Part shown: positions 1 to 8,560 of the stretch, piece after piece
How the letters are laid out: each line of letters starts with the position of its first letter
How positions within the stretch are numbered: position 1 is the stretch's first letter
From: VXYL01 sp963665195
GTDB lineage: Bacteria; Pseudomonadota; Gammaproteobacteria; Pseudomonadales; Azotimanducaceae
Length of the DNA: 64,000 bases
Direction of reading: 5' to 3'
NCBI GenBank assembly: GCA_963665195.1
Contig: OY762070.1
Coordinates: 4,774,001 to 4,838,000, forward strand
Program-made: the position numbers and the translations under genes
Notes under the pieces: model-generated
What the model saw: only the letters and a program-made list of their open reading frames with translations
Databases searched by the model: none
What the model was told of the DNA's origin: nothing

Positions 1-1077
1 GAGCCCATCGCCTGGCCGATTTGGCTCGGACTGGTCGGCTTCATTCCGGGCCTCTTGACCGGCGGCGGCATCATCGGCGGCGCCGGGCAGGCACTCAATC
101 TCATTCTCGAGTCGTTTCTGGGCGTCACCATCGGCGGCGGCTTCGCGACCATCCTCGCCGCGGCGCTCGTCATGCTGCTCTTGTGGACCGGGCGCTACGG
201 ACGCATCGAGAAGATCATGGTGGTCATGGTGATGAGCTTCACCTTCACCACCATCGTCTGCGCTCTGCTCATGCAGGGCACGGAGTTCCGGGCGACCCCG
301 GCGGACATCGTCGCCGGCCTACAGTTCGAGTTCCCGCTGGAATACCTGGTGCTGGCCATCGCCATGTACGGCGCCACCGGCGTCGCCTCCTCCGAGATCG
401 CCGGCTATACCTACTGGTGCGTGGAGAAGGGCTATCCGAGCTACATCGGCGGGGACCGCAGCGACCCCGGCTGGGTGGATCGGGCCAAGGGCTGGATTCG
501 CGTGGTGCAGCTCGATGTCTGGGTGACGCTGGCGATCCTGACTTTCGCGACGCTGGCGTTCTTCTTCCTGGGCGCGGGCGTGCTGAATCGCTTGGGCCTC
601 GAACCCGAGGGCCAGGAGACGGTGCGCGTCCTCGCCAGCATGTTCACCGAGACCTTGGGCGAATGGTCCTACCTGCTCTTCATCTTCGGCGCGTTCTTCA
701 TCCTGTTCTCCACGGTGCTCTCCGGCTATGCGGCGGGCTCCCGGTCGTTCCCGGACCTCATGGTGACCTTCGGCGTGATCCCGCGTCAGAACCTCGCGCT
801 CAGGCGCAAGTGGATCACCGGCTACATCATCGCCATCCCGATCGTCAATTCGCTGATCTACTTCAGCTACCAGAGCCCCATCGTGCTGATCGCCTTCGGG
901 GCCACTTTCGGCGCCTTCATGCTGCCGATGCAGGCGTTCGTGACCATCTACATGCAGCGCAAGCGCATGGACGAGCGGGTGCGGCCGAAGGACTGGGTGA
1001 TGTTCGCCATGCTTGGGGTGTTCATGGTGATGGCGGTGCTTTGCGCCCTGTACATCTACTTCCGCGTATTCAACTGA
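1..1077 (+). CDS. Nramp-related transporter, 3' part
   Basis: Integral membrane protein cut by the left edge; about 358 residues remain and the frame is open from base 1. It alternates hydrophobic helices and short loops to a final helix ending in IYFRVFN. The YGRIEK segment and the following helices resemble the second half of Nramp-family divalent-metal/proton symporters. Where classical Nramp proteins carry the metal-binding MPH motif in TM6, this protein reads TGVASSEIAG, so the metal-coordinating Met and His are absent. It may therefore carry a different substrate, as Nramp-related magnesium carriers do, though this is inference. The next gene starts 15 nt downstream on the same strand and may be cotranscribed. 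Confidence 0.72.
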   Translation, partial: EPIAWPIWLGLVGFIPGLLTGGGIIGGAGQALNLILESFLGVTIGGGFATILAAALVMLLLWTGRYGRIEKIMVVMVMSFTFTTIVCALLMQGTEFRATPADIVAGLQFEFPLEYLVLAIAMYGATGVASSEIAGYTYWCVEKGYPSYIGGDRSDPGWVDRAKGWIRVVQLDVWVTLAILTFATLAFFFLGAGVLNRLGLEPEGQETVRVLASMFTETLGEWSYLLFIFGAFFILFSTVLSGYAAGSRSFPDLMVTFGVIPRQNLALRRKWITGYIIAIPIVNSLIYFSYQSPIVLIAFGATFGAFMLPMQAFVTIYMQRKRMDERVRPKDWVMFAMLGVFMVMAVLCALYIYFRVFN

Positions 1078-1091
1078 AGGTCTCGCCGCCG

Positions 1092-2768
1092 GTGCGCGTA
1101 GAGGCGCGTCTCGAGGAACTCGGCCTCGAACTGCCGGAACCGATGCGCTTCGCCGAGCGCCGCTTCGAGCTGGTGCGCGTGGTCGGCGATCGGATCACCA
1201 TCGCCGGGCACCTGCCGACCGACGCCGATGGCAACGTCGCGGGGCCGTTCGGCAAGGTGGGCGCCGAGGTGAGTCCCGAAGATGCCTACGACTGCGCCCG
1301 CCGCATCGCCCTCGGCATGATGGCGAGCCTCAAGGCGGCGGGCGTGGATCTGGATCGGGTCGCTTGGCGGCGCGTTTTCGGCATGGTCAATGCGGCGCCC
1401 GGCTTCACGGCGCTGCCGAATGTCGTCAACGGCTTCTCGGATTTCGTGCTGCAGGTATTCGGCGAGAACGGCGTGCATTCGCGCGCCGCGGTGGGGGTTG
1501 CCGAGCTGCCGGCGGGAGCGCCCGTGGAGCTGGAAGCGGAGGTCTCGCTGCTGCCGGCTGCCGGGGTGGTTGAGGCCGAGTCGCCGCGAGGGGATCCGGG
1601 GCTGCGCACCGAGGACTACGCCGGCATCAGCCCGCTGTCGATTCCCGCGGAAGCGCTGGTGCGGTCCATCGACTCGCTCTCGAACCTCTTCTGGATCTCC
1701 ATCGCCGGCACGGTGCTGACCATCTTCCTCGCCGCGCTGGCGCTGCTCGGCGGCGGCGCGAGCGCGGCCGTGGCCTTGGGCGAGTACAGCATCCCCGTCG
1801 CCGTGCTGCCGGCGACCGGCCTCGCCTTCGCCATGTTCGTGTTCTGGCTGACGGCGAGTCGCTTGCGGATGCTGGAGCGGGCGCTCGGCGACAACGACCT
1901 CACCGCGGACCTCGCGCGCGACATCTTCCGCCTCGACCCGCCCGTGCTGAACGTCTTCGAGGCGGACAACCTGCGCCCCTTCGCGCTGCTCTCCGGCGCT
2001 TCGATGCTGCTGTGGAATTGGAGCCTGTTCTTCGGCGCCAGCATCGGCCTGATCTTCTCCGCCACCATCGCCATCGGCATCGCGGCCTCGGTGGACGAAC
2101 TGCCAACGTTCACGACCTACGTGGTCTGCGCCCTCGGCGTGATGGTGTACGGCTGGCGAGCGCTGGTGCCGCGCCTCGGCGGCATCCTCGCCAAGCTGCA
2201 CGGCGGCCGCTTCCGCATCGGCGCAGCGAGGAGCGCCGTGGCCGCGCTGGTGTTCAGCGCCGGCATTCTCGCCAGCAATCCAGATCTGCCGGGCTCCTTG
2301 CTGCGAGAGGATTGGGTGCCGTTCGGCCCGAGCCCGGCCAACGCCATCTCCGGCGATACGCTGCTGCTCGACGGCGCGGTGCAGGTGACGCTGGTGGGCA
2401 TCACGGCGTTGCGCTCGGATCAGACCTGCATCGACCGCGCCGGCGCCGACTACCCGTGCGGCCGTCAGGCAACCGCGCACTTGCAGGCCCTGGTCCAGGA
2501 TCGCGAGGTTTACTGCTTGACCAGCTACGGAAACCTCGGCCTGTGCTTCCTGGCCGATGCCGATGCCCCGTTGCCGGAATGGTTCGACAGGGCCGCCCTG
2601 CGCCGCTCCCTCTCCGCGCAGATGGTCCGCGACGGCTATGCCTTGGTCGAGGGCGCCGGCATGGAGCTCTACGGCGACATGCAGCGCGAAGCGCAGGCGA
2701 ACCGCGTTGGCGTTTGGCAAGGCGCATTCGAGCCGCCGGCCGGCTGGCGTCCGGAGCGCGACGACTGA
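1092..2768 (+). CDS. RidA domain - membrane segment - SNase-like domain fusion
   Basis: 558 residues from a GTG start, with a GAAGG 12 nt upstream. Residues 1-155 form a complete RidA/YjgF-type domain (NAAPGF, GVHSRAAVG, closing VELEAEVSL), the family usually acting on reactive enamine/imine intermediates as a stand-alone cytosolic trimer of this length. No stop follows. Residues about 195-330 hold several hydrophobic helices. Residues 417-558 resemble staphylococcal-nuclease-like domains (GDTLLLDG, VTLVGI, paired cysteines, LVRDGYAL-like segment, VGVWQGAFE). The nuclease Arg expected in DxYGR reads SYGN, so nuclease activity is doubtful. Either a true three-module protein or two genes joined by loss of a stop codon. 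Confidence 0.75.
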   Translation: MRVEARLEELGLELPEPMRFAERRFELVRVVGDRITIAGHLPTDADGNVAGPFGKVGAEVSPEDAYDCARRIALGMMASLKAAGVDLDRVAWRRVFGMVNAAPGFTALPNVVNGFSDFVLQVFGENGVHSRAAVGVAELPAGAPVELEAEVSLLPAAGVVEAESPRGDPGLRTEDYAGISPLSIPAEALVRSIDSLSNLFWISIAGTVLTIFLAALALLGGGASAAVALGEYSIPVAVLPATGLAFAMFVFWLTASRLRMLERALGDNDLTADLARDIFRLDPPVLNVFEADNLRPFALLSGASMLLWNWSLFFGASIGLIFSATIAIGIAASVDELPTFTTYVVCALGVMVYGWRALVPRLGGILAKLHGGRFRIGAARSAVAALVFSAGILASNPDLPGSLLREDWVPFGPSPANAISGDTLLLDGAVQVTLVGITALRSDQTCIDRAGADYPCGRQATAHLQALVQDREVYCLTSYGNLGLCFLADADAPLPEWFDRAALRRSLSAQMVRDGYALVEGAGMELYGDMQREAQANRVGVWQGAFEPPAGWRPERDD

Positions 2769-2801
2769 ACGGATGTTCCCGAGGAGTGAAGTCCGAGAGC
2801 G

Positions 2802-3347
2802 CTACCCGTGGTTGGGGTTGACCAGCGCGGTGAGCACATGGTCCTCCCATCGTCCGGCGATCTGCAGGTAGGACTTGGCGAGGCCCTCCCGAACGAAGCC
2901 GCAGCGCTCAAGCAGGCTTGCGCTGCGTGTATTGCTCGGCATGTAGTTGGCTTGGATTCGGTGCAGGCCGTAGTCGGTGAACATCACGTCGATGCCGGCT
3001 TTGACTACCGCGGTCATGAGCCCCCGTCCCTCGGAGGCCTTGGCGATGGAGTAGCCGAGATTGCACGCTTGGAATGCGCCTCGGACGATGTTCGTGAATG
3101 CGCAATCGGCGAACATGCGCCCCTCGGCGTCCAGTGCCGATAGATGCACTGCGGTGCCGTCCAGGAACTGCCGATGCCGTTCGCGGGCGAGTCGGCACAT
3201 GGCTGGTGCCGTGTAGTAGGCGGCGTCGCGCACGGGCTCCCACGGCGCCAAGTGCGCCTTGTTCTCTACGCAATAGTGCTGCAGCAGTTCGTAGTCCGCC
3301 GATTCGAGCACCACGAGTCGCACCGGTGCGCCCCGAATCGCCCTCAT
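2802..3347 (-). CDS. rimJ: RimJ-type ribosomal protein S5 alanine N-acetyltransferase
   Basis: GNAT-fold acetyltransferase of 181 residues, close to the 194 of E. coli RimJ, which acetylates the N-terminal alanine of ribosomal protein S5. Diagnostic blocks shared with RimJ include LAPWEPVRD, NIVRGAFQACNLGYSI, the acetyl-CoA loop EGRGLM, HRIQANYMP and the closing DHVLTAL. It is last in a minus-strand run tesB - phyH - rimJ with gaps of 17 and 25 nt, so cotranscription is likely although the functions look unrelated. No clear ribosome-binding site precedes the ATG. Confidence 0.93.
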   Translation of the reverse strand: MRAIRGAPVRLVVLESADYELLQHYCVENKAHLAPWEPVRDAAYYTAPAMCRLARERHRQFLDGTAVHLSALDAEGRMFADCAFTNIVRGAFQACNLGYSIAKASEGRGLMTAVVKAGIDVMFTDYGLHRIQANYMPSNTRSASLLERCGFVREGLAKSYLQIAGRWEDHVLTALVNPNHG

Positions 3348-3372
3348 TCGGCGGCCCGTGCGTGGCGTGGTG

Positions 3373-4374
3373 TCACACCGCCCAGCCGTGCCAGATGTTG
3401 TCCGGCGTGGCGGGGATGTCCTCGTGGAAGTTGCGGGTGTCCACCCACCATTGGTACTTCTCGCCGGGGCCGAACTCCTCGTCGTCGAAATACGTCAGGC
3501 CGGTGCGCTCGTAGTCGCAGGGCACGACCACCCGCACGCTAGGCTGGCGGCCGGGGTCGGCGGAGCGGTTGATGCCGGCGGAGTGGAGCATGCGCGGGTG
3601 CCAGAACACCACGTCGCCGGCGTTGCCGGGGAACTCCAGCGGCGTGATGTCGCGCAGCACGGCGTCGCGCGCCTCTCGGAAGCCGTCCGCCTTGGCTTTG
3701 GAGATCCGCCCGCCGTGCAGCGTGTCCCAGTGCGGATGCAGGTAGTGGTGCGAGCCGGGCCAGAGCACGAACGCGCCGCTTTCCGGCTCGACATCGTGGA
3801 TCAGCACCATGGCGGAGAGTTGCGCCGCCATGTAGTCCGCATGAGGACCCAGCTTGCCCGTCGCGGCCGGCGGCGTTGGCAGGATGGCGTAGAGGCCGCG
3901 CACCCGCCCCGCGGGCTTGATCGGCGCACCGAGAAACGCCCGGGCGATGGCGAGCATGTTCCGGTGATTGGCGATGCGGTCCACCAGGAACGGCTCGGTG
4001 CCGATGCCATCCCTGCCCGGCGAGCGCATCTTCCAGTTGCCGTGGATGAGCCGCCCGACGCGAGGCACATCCTCGTCCGTCCAGCGCTCGTGCGGGGCAT
4101 CGAGCCACGTCTGTGGCTCGTCGCGCCGCAGGATGTCGCGGGGAACGTTGTCCCAGAGGTAGTCGAGTGCCTGCTCGAACGCTTCCTTGTCGTCGATCAG
4201 CCGTCGCTTGACGATGAAGCCGTGCTCCTTGAAGTGCGCTGCTTCGCCATCGCTGAGCGTGGGTCCGCGCGTTGCAGAGGTCGGGTCCGCGAAGACTTCG
4301 GGCGTTCTGATGACGATGTCCTCGGCGCGCGGCTGCCCGGTCAGGTGGCCAGCGTTGTACTCGGTGTAGCCCAT
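3373..4374 (-). CDS. phytanoyl-CoA dioxygenase family protein
   Basis: Fe(II)/2-oxoglutarate-dependent oxygenase of the PhyH family, 333 residues. The jelly-roll iron site is visible: His178-x-Asp180 in GPHADYM and distal His264 in RMLHSAGIN, with Arg281 a few residues on as candidate 2-oxoglutarate anchor. The N-terminal 130 residues are helical, as in larger PhyH proteins. A GGGAGGA Shine-Dalgarno lies upstream of the ATG. Family members hydroxylate fatty acyl-CoAs, small alcohols or natural-product intermediates, so the substrate cannot be named. The neighbouring acyl-CoA thioesterase is consistent with a fatty-acyl or isoprenoid substrate. Confidence 0.9.
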   Translation of the reverse strand: MGYTEYNAGHLTGQPRAEDIVIRTPEVFADPTSATRGPTLSDGEAAHFKEHGFIVKRRLIDDKEAFEQALDYLWDNVPRDILRRDEPQTWLDAPHERWTDEDVPRVGRLIHGNWKMRSPGRDGIGTEPFLVDRIANHRNMLAIARAFLGAPIKPAGRVRGLYAILPTPPAATGKLGPHADYMAAQLSAMVLIHDVEPESGAFVLWPGSHHYLHPHWDTLHGGRISKAKADGFREARDAVLRDITPLEFPGNAGDVVFWHPRMLHSAGINRSADPGRQPSVRVVVPCDYERTGLTYFDDEEFGPGEKYQWWVDTRNFHEDIPATPDNIWHGWAV

Positions 4375-4391
4375 CGAAGCCTGTCCTCCCG

Positions 4392-5246
4392 CTAGACCGC
4401 TGTGGTCGCCCCCGGCGCACTCCAGCGCATGAGTCCTTCCTGCATGCAGGTAGCGACCAGCTCGCCGCTCTCAGTATAGATGCGGCCGCTCGCCAGGCCG
4501 CGCCCGCTGCCGGTGGCCTCTACCGTCTGCACGAACAGCAGCCACTCGTCGGCGCGGGCCAGACGATGGAACCACATGGCGTGATCGAGGCTGGTGCCGC
4601 CGAAGTCCGGGTCCTGCCAGCGCATGCCGTGCGGCAGCACGATGGGATCGACCAGCGTGCTGTCCGAGAGATAGGCGATGCCCGCCCAATGCACATCCGC
4701 GTCCTCTGGCAGCGGGTCCTTGATGCGCATCCAAGTCAGCTGCGGCTCCGTTACGGGTACGCCGCGCGGCGCCGTCGGCGGATTGACGTAGCGGATGTCC
4801 ATGTGGCGGGCGTTGCCGGCCCAGTATTCCTCGCCGCTCATCTCCCGAGTGAAGGCGTCGTAGGTCTTGGCGACGCTGTCCGCCGGCGGTGCTTCGGGCA
4901 TGGGGAAGGCGGCGAATTCGGGCGTCTCGTCGGGCGTCTTGAACGAGGCGAGCAGGCGGAACAGCTCCTTGCCGCGCTGCTCGGCGGTCACCTGGCGGGA
5001 GGAGAACGAACGGCCGTCGCGCACCGTCTCGACGCGCAGCAGAAGCGGCAGGTGTACGTCGCCGGGACGCAGGAAGTAGCCATGCAGCGAATGCACGCCG
5101 CGGTCGGCGTCCATCTCCGCCTGCGCCGCGGCAAGGCACTGGGCGAGGAATTGGCCGCCGAACATGCGCTCGCCCTTGTCGGGCGACTCTGGCGCACTGT
5201 AGATGCCGTCGGCGTGGCGTTCGACTTGGACGAGCGAAGAAAACAT
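4392..5246 (-). CDS. tesB: acyl-CoA thioesterase II
   Basis: 284 residues, almost exactly the 286 of E. coli TesB, a cytosolic double-hotdog enzyme hydrolysing medium- and long-chain acyl-CoAs. Conserved TesB blocks include MFGGQFLAQ, HSLHGYFLRPGD, DGRSFSSRQV and SLDHAMWFHR. By alignment with the E. coli catalytic triad (Asp204, Thr228, Gln278), Asp195, Ser219 and Gln269 sit at equivalent spacing, so Ser replaces Thr. The ATG giving the N-terminus MFSSLVQVER was chosen because it matches the family length. First gene of the tesB - phyH - rimJ run, separated from the divergent downstream gene by 114 nt that should hold both promoters. Confidence 0.93.
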   Translation of the reverse strand: MFSSLVQVERHADGIYSAPESPDKGERMFGGQFLAQCLAAAQAEMDADRGVHSLHGYFLRPGDVHLPLLLRVETVRDGRSFSSRQVTAEQRGKELFRLLASFKTPDETPEFAAFPMPEAPPADSVAKTYDAFTREMSGEEYWAGNARHMDIRYVNPPTAPRGVPVTEPQLTWMRIKDPLPEDADVHWAGIAYLSDSTLVDPIVLPHGMRWQDPDFGGTSLDHAMWFHRLARADEWLLFVQTVEATGSGRGLASGRIYTESGELVATCMQEGLMRWSAPGATTAV

Positions 5247-5360
5247 GCATGGGGAGCGTCGGATGCGGAGCGGCAGCATAGCTTGCGGCGACGGACGCGG
5301 ACAAGGCGGCTTGCGTGGTTCTCCGTCCGCGCTCGGCTTCATGCAGTAAACTGCGCCGCC

Positions 5361-6506
5361 ATGGACATGCAAAACGGTGCGCCCGAACTCGTCGGCACGC
5401 CGCTTGACCGAGCCCGCGAGCTTGCGCCCCGCATCGCCGCCGCGGCGGACGAGATCGACGCCCGGCGCGAATTGCCGACGCCTCTCGCCGAAGCGATGAA
5501 GGCGCAGGGCCTGTTCCGACTGCTCGTGCCGCGCTCCGTTGGCGGCGAAGAGATGGAGTGGCCGGACTATCTGGAAGTGGTGCGCACCATCGCCTACGCG
5601 GACGGCAGCACCGGCTGGTGCTTCAACCAAGGCACGGTTTTCGCCACCACGAGCTGCCGCGCACCCATGCCCCTCGCAGCGGAGGTGTGGGGCGACCCGC
5701 GCACCGTGGTCTCCAACGGCCCGCCGCAAGGCCAGATCGAGCTCAGCCGCGTGACCGGCGGCTATCGGCTGAGCGGCCAGTGGATGTTCTCCAGCGGCAC
5801 GCGCCATGCGAACTGGGTGGCCGCTCTCTCCGGTGGCCGCGGCGAGCCCGCGCGCCTGCACCTGATGCGGCGCGATGAAGTCGAACTGGTGGACGTCTGG
5901 CAGGTAAGCGGCCTGCGCGGCACGGGCAGTTTCAGCTTCGCAGTGAGCGATCACTTCGTGCCGGAGTCCCGCACCATGGAGCTGGGCGTGCCGCCGCGAG
6001 AACCGGGGCCGATCTACGTGATCCCCCAAGGCCTGCTGTTCGCGATGGGCTTCGGCTGCGTGGCGCTCGGCGTTGCCCGCGCCGGCCTCGATTCCACCAT
6101 CGAGCTGTGCAGCGACAAGCGCCCGCGCTTCGGCTCCCGGCCGCTGTGCGAGGACCCGGTGATCCAGCAGAAGATCGGCAAGGCGGAAGCGCAATGGCAG
6201 GCGGCCAAGGCGCTGCACAGCCAAACCGCACATGCCGTGTGGGAGTCCGTGAAGGCCACCGGCCGGATCAGCATGGCGGAGCGCATCGCCCTGCGCATGG
6301 CCGGCACCCACGCGATCCGCCAGTCGGCGGAGGTGGTGGACATCGCCTACAACCTAAGCGGCTCCACCGCCATCTTCCACGACCGCGCCATCCAGCGCCG
6401 CTTCCAGGACATCCACGTCATCACCCAGCAGGTGCAGGGCCGCGAAAACCACTACGAGACGGCGGGGCAGTTCTTCCTCGGCCTCGATCCGAAAGGGGTG
6501 ATCTAG
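5361..6506 (+). CDS. acyl-CoA dehydrogenase-fold flavoprotein
   Basis: 381 residues with the acyl-CoA dehydrogenase fold. The N-terminal helical domain includes LFRLLVPRSVGG, a beta domain carries SGQWMFSSG and GLRGTGSFSF, and the C-terminal helical domain contains the IQRRFQDIHVITQQVQ segment. The usual catalytic Glu region is replaced by polar sequence, and DGSTGWCFNQG resembles the group that includes flavin-dependent monooxygenases such as HsaA and HpaB-like proteins. It could thus be a hydroxylase using reduced flavin rather than a beta-oxidation dehydrogenase. Divergently transcribed from tesB; the VOC gene lies tail-to-tail 10 nt downstream. Confidence 0.85.
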   Translation: MDMQNGAPELVGTPLDRARELAPRIAAAADEIDARRELPTPLAEAMKAQGLFRLLVPRSVGGEEMEWPDYLEVVRTIAYADGSTGWCFNQGTVFATTSCRAPMPLAAEVWGDPRTVVSNGPPQGQIELSRVTGGYRLSGQWMFSSGTRHANWVAALSGGRGEPARLHLMRRDEVELVDVWQVSGLRGTGSFSFAVSDHFVPESRTMELGVPPREPGPIYVIPQGLLFAMGFGCVALGVARAGLDSTIELCSDKRPRFGSRPLCEDPVIQQKIGKAEAQWQAAKALHSQTAHAVWESVKATGRISMAERIALRMAGTHAIRQSAEVVDIAYNLSGSTAIFHDRAIQRRFQDIHVITQQVQGRENHYETAGQFFLGLDPKGVI

Positions 6507-6516
6507 CAGCCCGGCG

Positions 6517-6903
6517 CTACTCGCGCAGCCAGGAGTTCGGGCCGGACTGCGTGACGTTGATGCGGTGGCCGTCGGGATCGAGGAAGACGGCCTCGCGCTC
6601 GCCCCAAGGCACGTCGGTGGGTTCTGCCACGATCCGCGCGCCAGCGGCCCGCGCCACCTCGACCAGGGCATCGACATCGCTCACGTTCCAGTACACCTCT
6701 TGGCCGGCGACGGCGCTGGCTTCCCGCGCGCCTGCCGGGTGGATCAGAATGCGCGGCCCGCCGCCATCGAAGGCCACGACGCCATCGTTCTTGTACACGC
6801 ATTCGAGGCCGAGCACCGTTTCGTAGAACGCGCACGATGCCGCCATGTCCTTGACGTAGGTGACCACCGTCTGGATGCCGTTGAATCGCACTTGGGCTGC
6901 CAT
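6517..6903 (-). CDS. VOC (glyoxalase/bleomycin resistance) family protein
   Basis: 128 residues with the two beta-alpha-beta-beta-beta modules of the vicinal oxygen chelate fold. Module one starts at FNGIQTVVTYVKDMAASCAFY and module two at GQEVYWNVSDVDALVEVARAAG, ending in AVFLDPDGHRINV. Such proteins bind a divalent metal with His/Glu ligands and act as isomerases, dioxygenases or binding proteins. The substrate cannot be read. A GGAGGG Shine-Dalgarno directly precedes the ATG. It is divergent from the following LLM oxidoreductase across about 110 nt. Confidence 0.9.
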   Translation of the reverse strand: MAAQVRFNGIQTVVTYVKDMAASCAFYETVLGLECVYKNDGVVAFDGGGPRILIHPAGAREASAVAGQEVYWNVSDVDALVEVARAAGARIVAEPTDVPWGEREAVFLDPDGHRINVTQSGPNSWLRE

Positions 6904-7012
6904 GCTCCCTCCTTCGGGGCTGTCGCGAGAATCGTACACGCTGATGCCGTCGGCGCGGCGCGGGTGATAGAGTTCGGCGCTGCGATCGAACAACCAATCT
7001 TGAGGAGACTTC

Positions 7013-7879
7013 ATGAAGCTGGGCGTGGTATTCCCGCAGACCGAGATCGGCCCGGACCCGGATGTGGTGGCCGAGTTCGCCACCACCGCCGAGGCCGTCG
7101 GCTACGACCACTTGATCGCCTACGACCACGTGCTCGGCGCCAGCACGGCCAGCCGCCCGGACTGGCAGGGGCCGTACACTTCCGAGAGCCTCTTCCACGA
7201 GCCATTCGTGCTGTTCAGCTACCTCGCCGGACTGACGCGCACCTTGGAGATGGTCTCGGCGGTCATCATCCTGCCGCAGCGCCAGACCGCGCTGGTCGCC
7301 AAGCAGGCCGCCTGCGTAGATGTGCTCTCGCGCGGACGGCTGCGGCTCGGCATCGGCACCGGCTGGAACGCGGTGGAATACGAGGCGCTCGGCGAGAACT
7401 TCCACGACCGCGGCGTGCGCTCCGAGGAGCAGATCGACCTCCTGCGCAAGCTCTGGGCCGACGACGTCATCAGCTTCAAGGGCCGCTGGCACACCGTCAC
7501 CGAGGCCGGCCTCAACCCCCTGCCGGTGAATCGCAGCATCCCGGTATGGCTGGGCGGCATGGCACCGCAAGTGATCGACCGGGTAGGCCGCATCGCCGAC
7601 GGCTGGTTCCCGTTCTTCAACCCGAATCTGGCCGATCAGATCGCCGCCGTCCGCGCCGCTGCAGAACGGGCCGGACGGGCGCCGGACGCAGTGGGCATCG
7701 AATGCATGACCAGCCTCGGCGACTCCGGCGCGAAGGCCCGTTCGCAATTGCAGACGCTGGCGGACCTGGGCGTCAGCCACTCAGCCGTCGTGACCATGAA
7801 CGCGGGTCTCGACTCTCCGGCCGCCCACATCGACGCCATCAAGCGCTTCTGGGACGTGGCAGCGGACTTCGCGGATTAG
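7013..7879 (+). CDS. LLM-class flavin/F420-type oxidoreductase
   Basis: 288 residues with the luciferase-like TIM barrel. Visible blocks are MKLGVVFPQTEIGPD at the N-terminus, AEAVGYDHLIAYDHVLG, a flavin/deazaflavin-binding GRLRLGIGTGWN, and PVWLGGMAPQVIDRVGRIADGWFP. This matches the family often annotated as TIGR03619 F420-dependent oxidoreductases, but proteobacterial members may use FMN. TTGAGGAGA provides a good ribosome-binding site six bases before the ATG. The phosphoesterase gene begins 6 nt downstream and is probably translated from the same mRNA. Confidence 0.9.
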   Translation: MKLGVVFPQTEIGPDPDVVAEFATTAEAVGYDHLIAYDHVLGASTASRPDWQGPYTSESLFHEPFVLFSYLAGLTRTLEMVSAVIILPQRQTALVAKQAACVDVLSRGRLRLGIGTGWNAVEYEALGENFHDRGVRSEEQIDLLRKLWADDVISFKGRWHTVTEAGLNPLPVNRSIPVWLGGMAPQVIDRVGRIADGWFPFFNPNLADQIAAVRAAAERAGRAPDAVGIECMTSLGDSGAKARSQLQTLADLGVSHSAVVTMNAGLDSPAAHIDAIKRFWDVAADFAD

Positions 7880-7885
7880 CGGCGC

Positions 7886-8449
7886 GTGCTGCTCGGCATC
7901 ATCTCGGACATCCACGCCAACGCCGCAGCGCTCCGCCGGGCGCTCGACGACATGCCGCCCGTGGATGCGCTGCTGTGCGCCGGCGACGCCGTCAGCGAGT
8001 ACCTGTTCTGTCCTGAGACGGTGGAACTGTTGGCGGCGCACGACGCCCAGTGCATCCAGGGCAACCACGAGGCGGTCCTGTTCGGTGGCCGCAACCCGGC
8101 CTACCTTGCGAAGTGCCGCGACGCGTACCCGGCGACATCGCTCGCCTTCCTGGCCGAAGCGCCAAGCCGCCGCGAGTTCGACTTCGAGGGTGGGAAGGTA
8201 CTGATGACCCACACGGGCCTCGGCGAGGACGAGTACATCTACCCCGGCAGCCCGCGACTCGCGGCCTTCGCCGGGTTGTCCTACGACATGGTGTGCTTCG
8301 GCCATACTCATGTGCCGTTCGTGCACCAGGCGGGGCCGGTCACCGTCATCAACCCCGGCTCCTGCTCGGAACCGCGCGGACCGGTCCGGCGCGGCAGCTA
8401 TGCGCTGTTCGACACGGCGGCGCGGGAGGGGGAGGTCCGATACTTGTGA
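7886..8449 (+). CDS. YfcE/MJ0936-type metallophosphoesterase
   Basis: 187 residues, GTG start 6 nt after the preceding gene. The full calcineurin-like metal-binding set is present: SDIHAN (DxH), CAGDAV (GD), GNHE, a histidine in LMTHTG, and GHTH near the C-terminus. The family includes manganese-dependent phosphodiesterases and diadenosine-tetraphosphatase-like enzymes; the exact substrate is unknown. Its TGA overlaps a GTG that begins the damaged reading frame described next, suggesting a longer ancestral operon. Confidence 0.92.
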   Translation: MLLGIISDIHANAAALRRALDDMPPVDALLCAGDAVSEYLFCPETVELLAAHDAQCIQGNHEAVLFGGRNPAYLAKCRDAYPATSLAFLAEAPSRREFDFEGGKVLMTHTGLGEDEYIYPGSPRLAAFAGLSYDMVCFGHTHVPFVHQAGPVTVINPGSCSEPRGPVRRGSYALFDTAAREGEVRYL

Positions 8450-8560
8450 GGGAGGAAGCGCGCCCGCTCTTCATCGTCGACAACAGCATCTCCGGCTGAC
8501 TGGCCTCCGCTACCCCGAGGAGTGCGCAGACAATTCCTGCGCTCGCCACTTGCCACTAGG
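8446..8560 (+). pseudogene. 5' remnant of a PLD/helicase-like gene
   Basis: A GTG overlapping the phosphoesterase stop (GTGA) opens a frame reading REEARPLFIVDNSISG and then hits a stop. Two frames over, the text continues as TGLRYPEECADNS. Restoring one G after GGCTG would join them through a Trp (ISGWTGLRY). From memory this resembles the first residues of large helicase-related proteins that carry an N-terminal phospholipase-D-like domain. Nothing recognisable follows, so the rest of the gene is gone. Identification rests on about 30 residues and is tentative. Confidence 0.35.

Noticed and set aside
21..1091. A 915-codon plus-strand frame beginning at base 21
   Set aside because: Its first 357 codons overlap the Nramp-like gene out of frame and have the Arg/His-rich look of a shadow; only the part from 1092 is coding.
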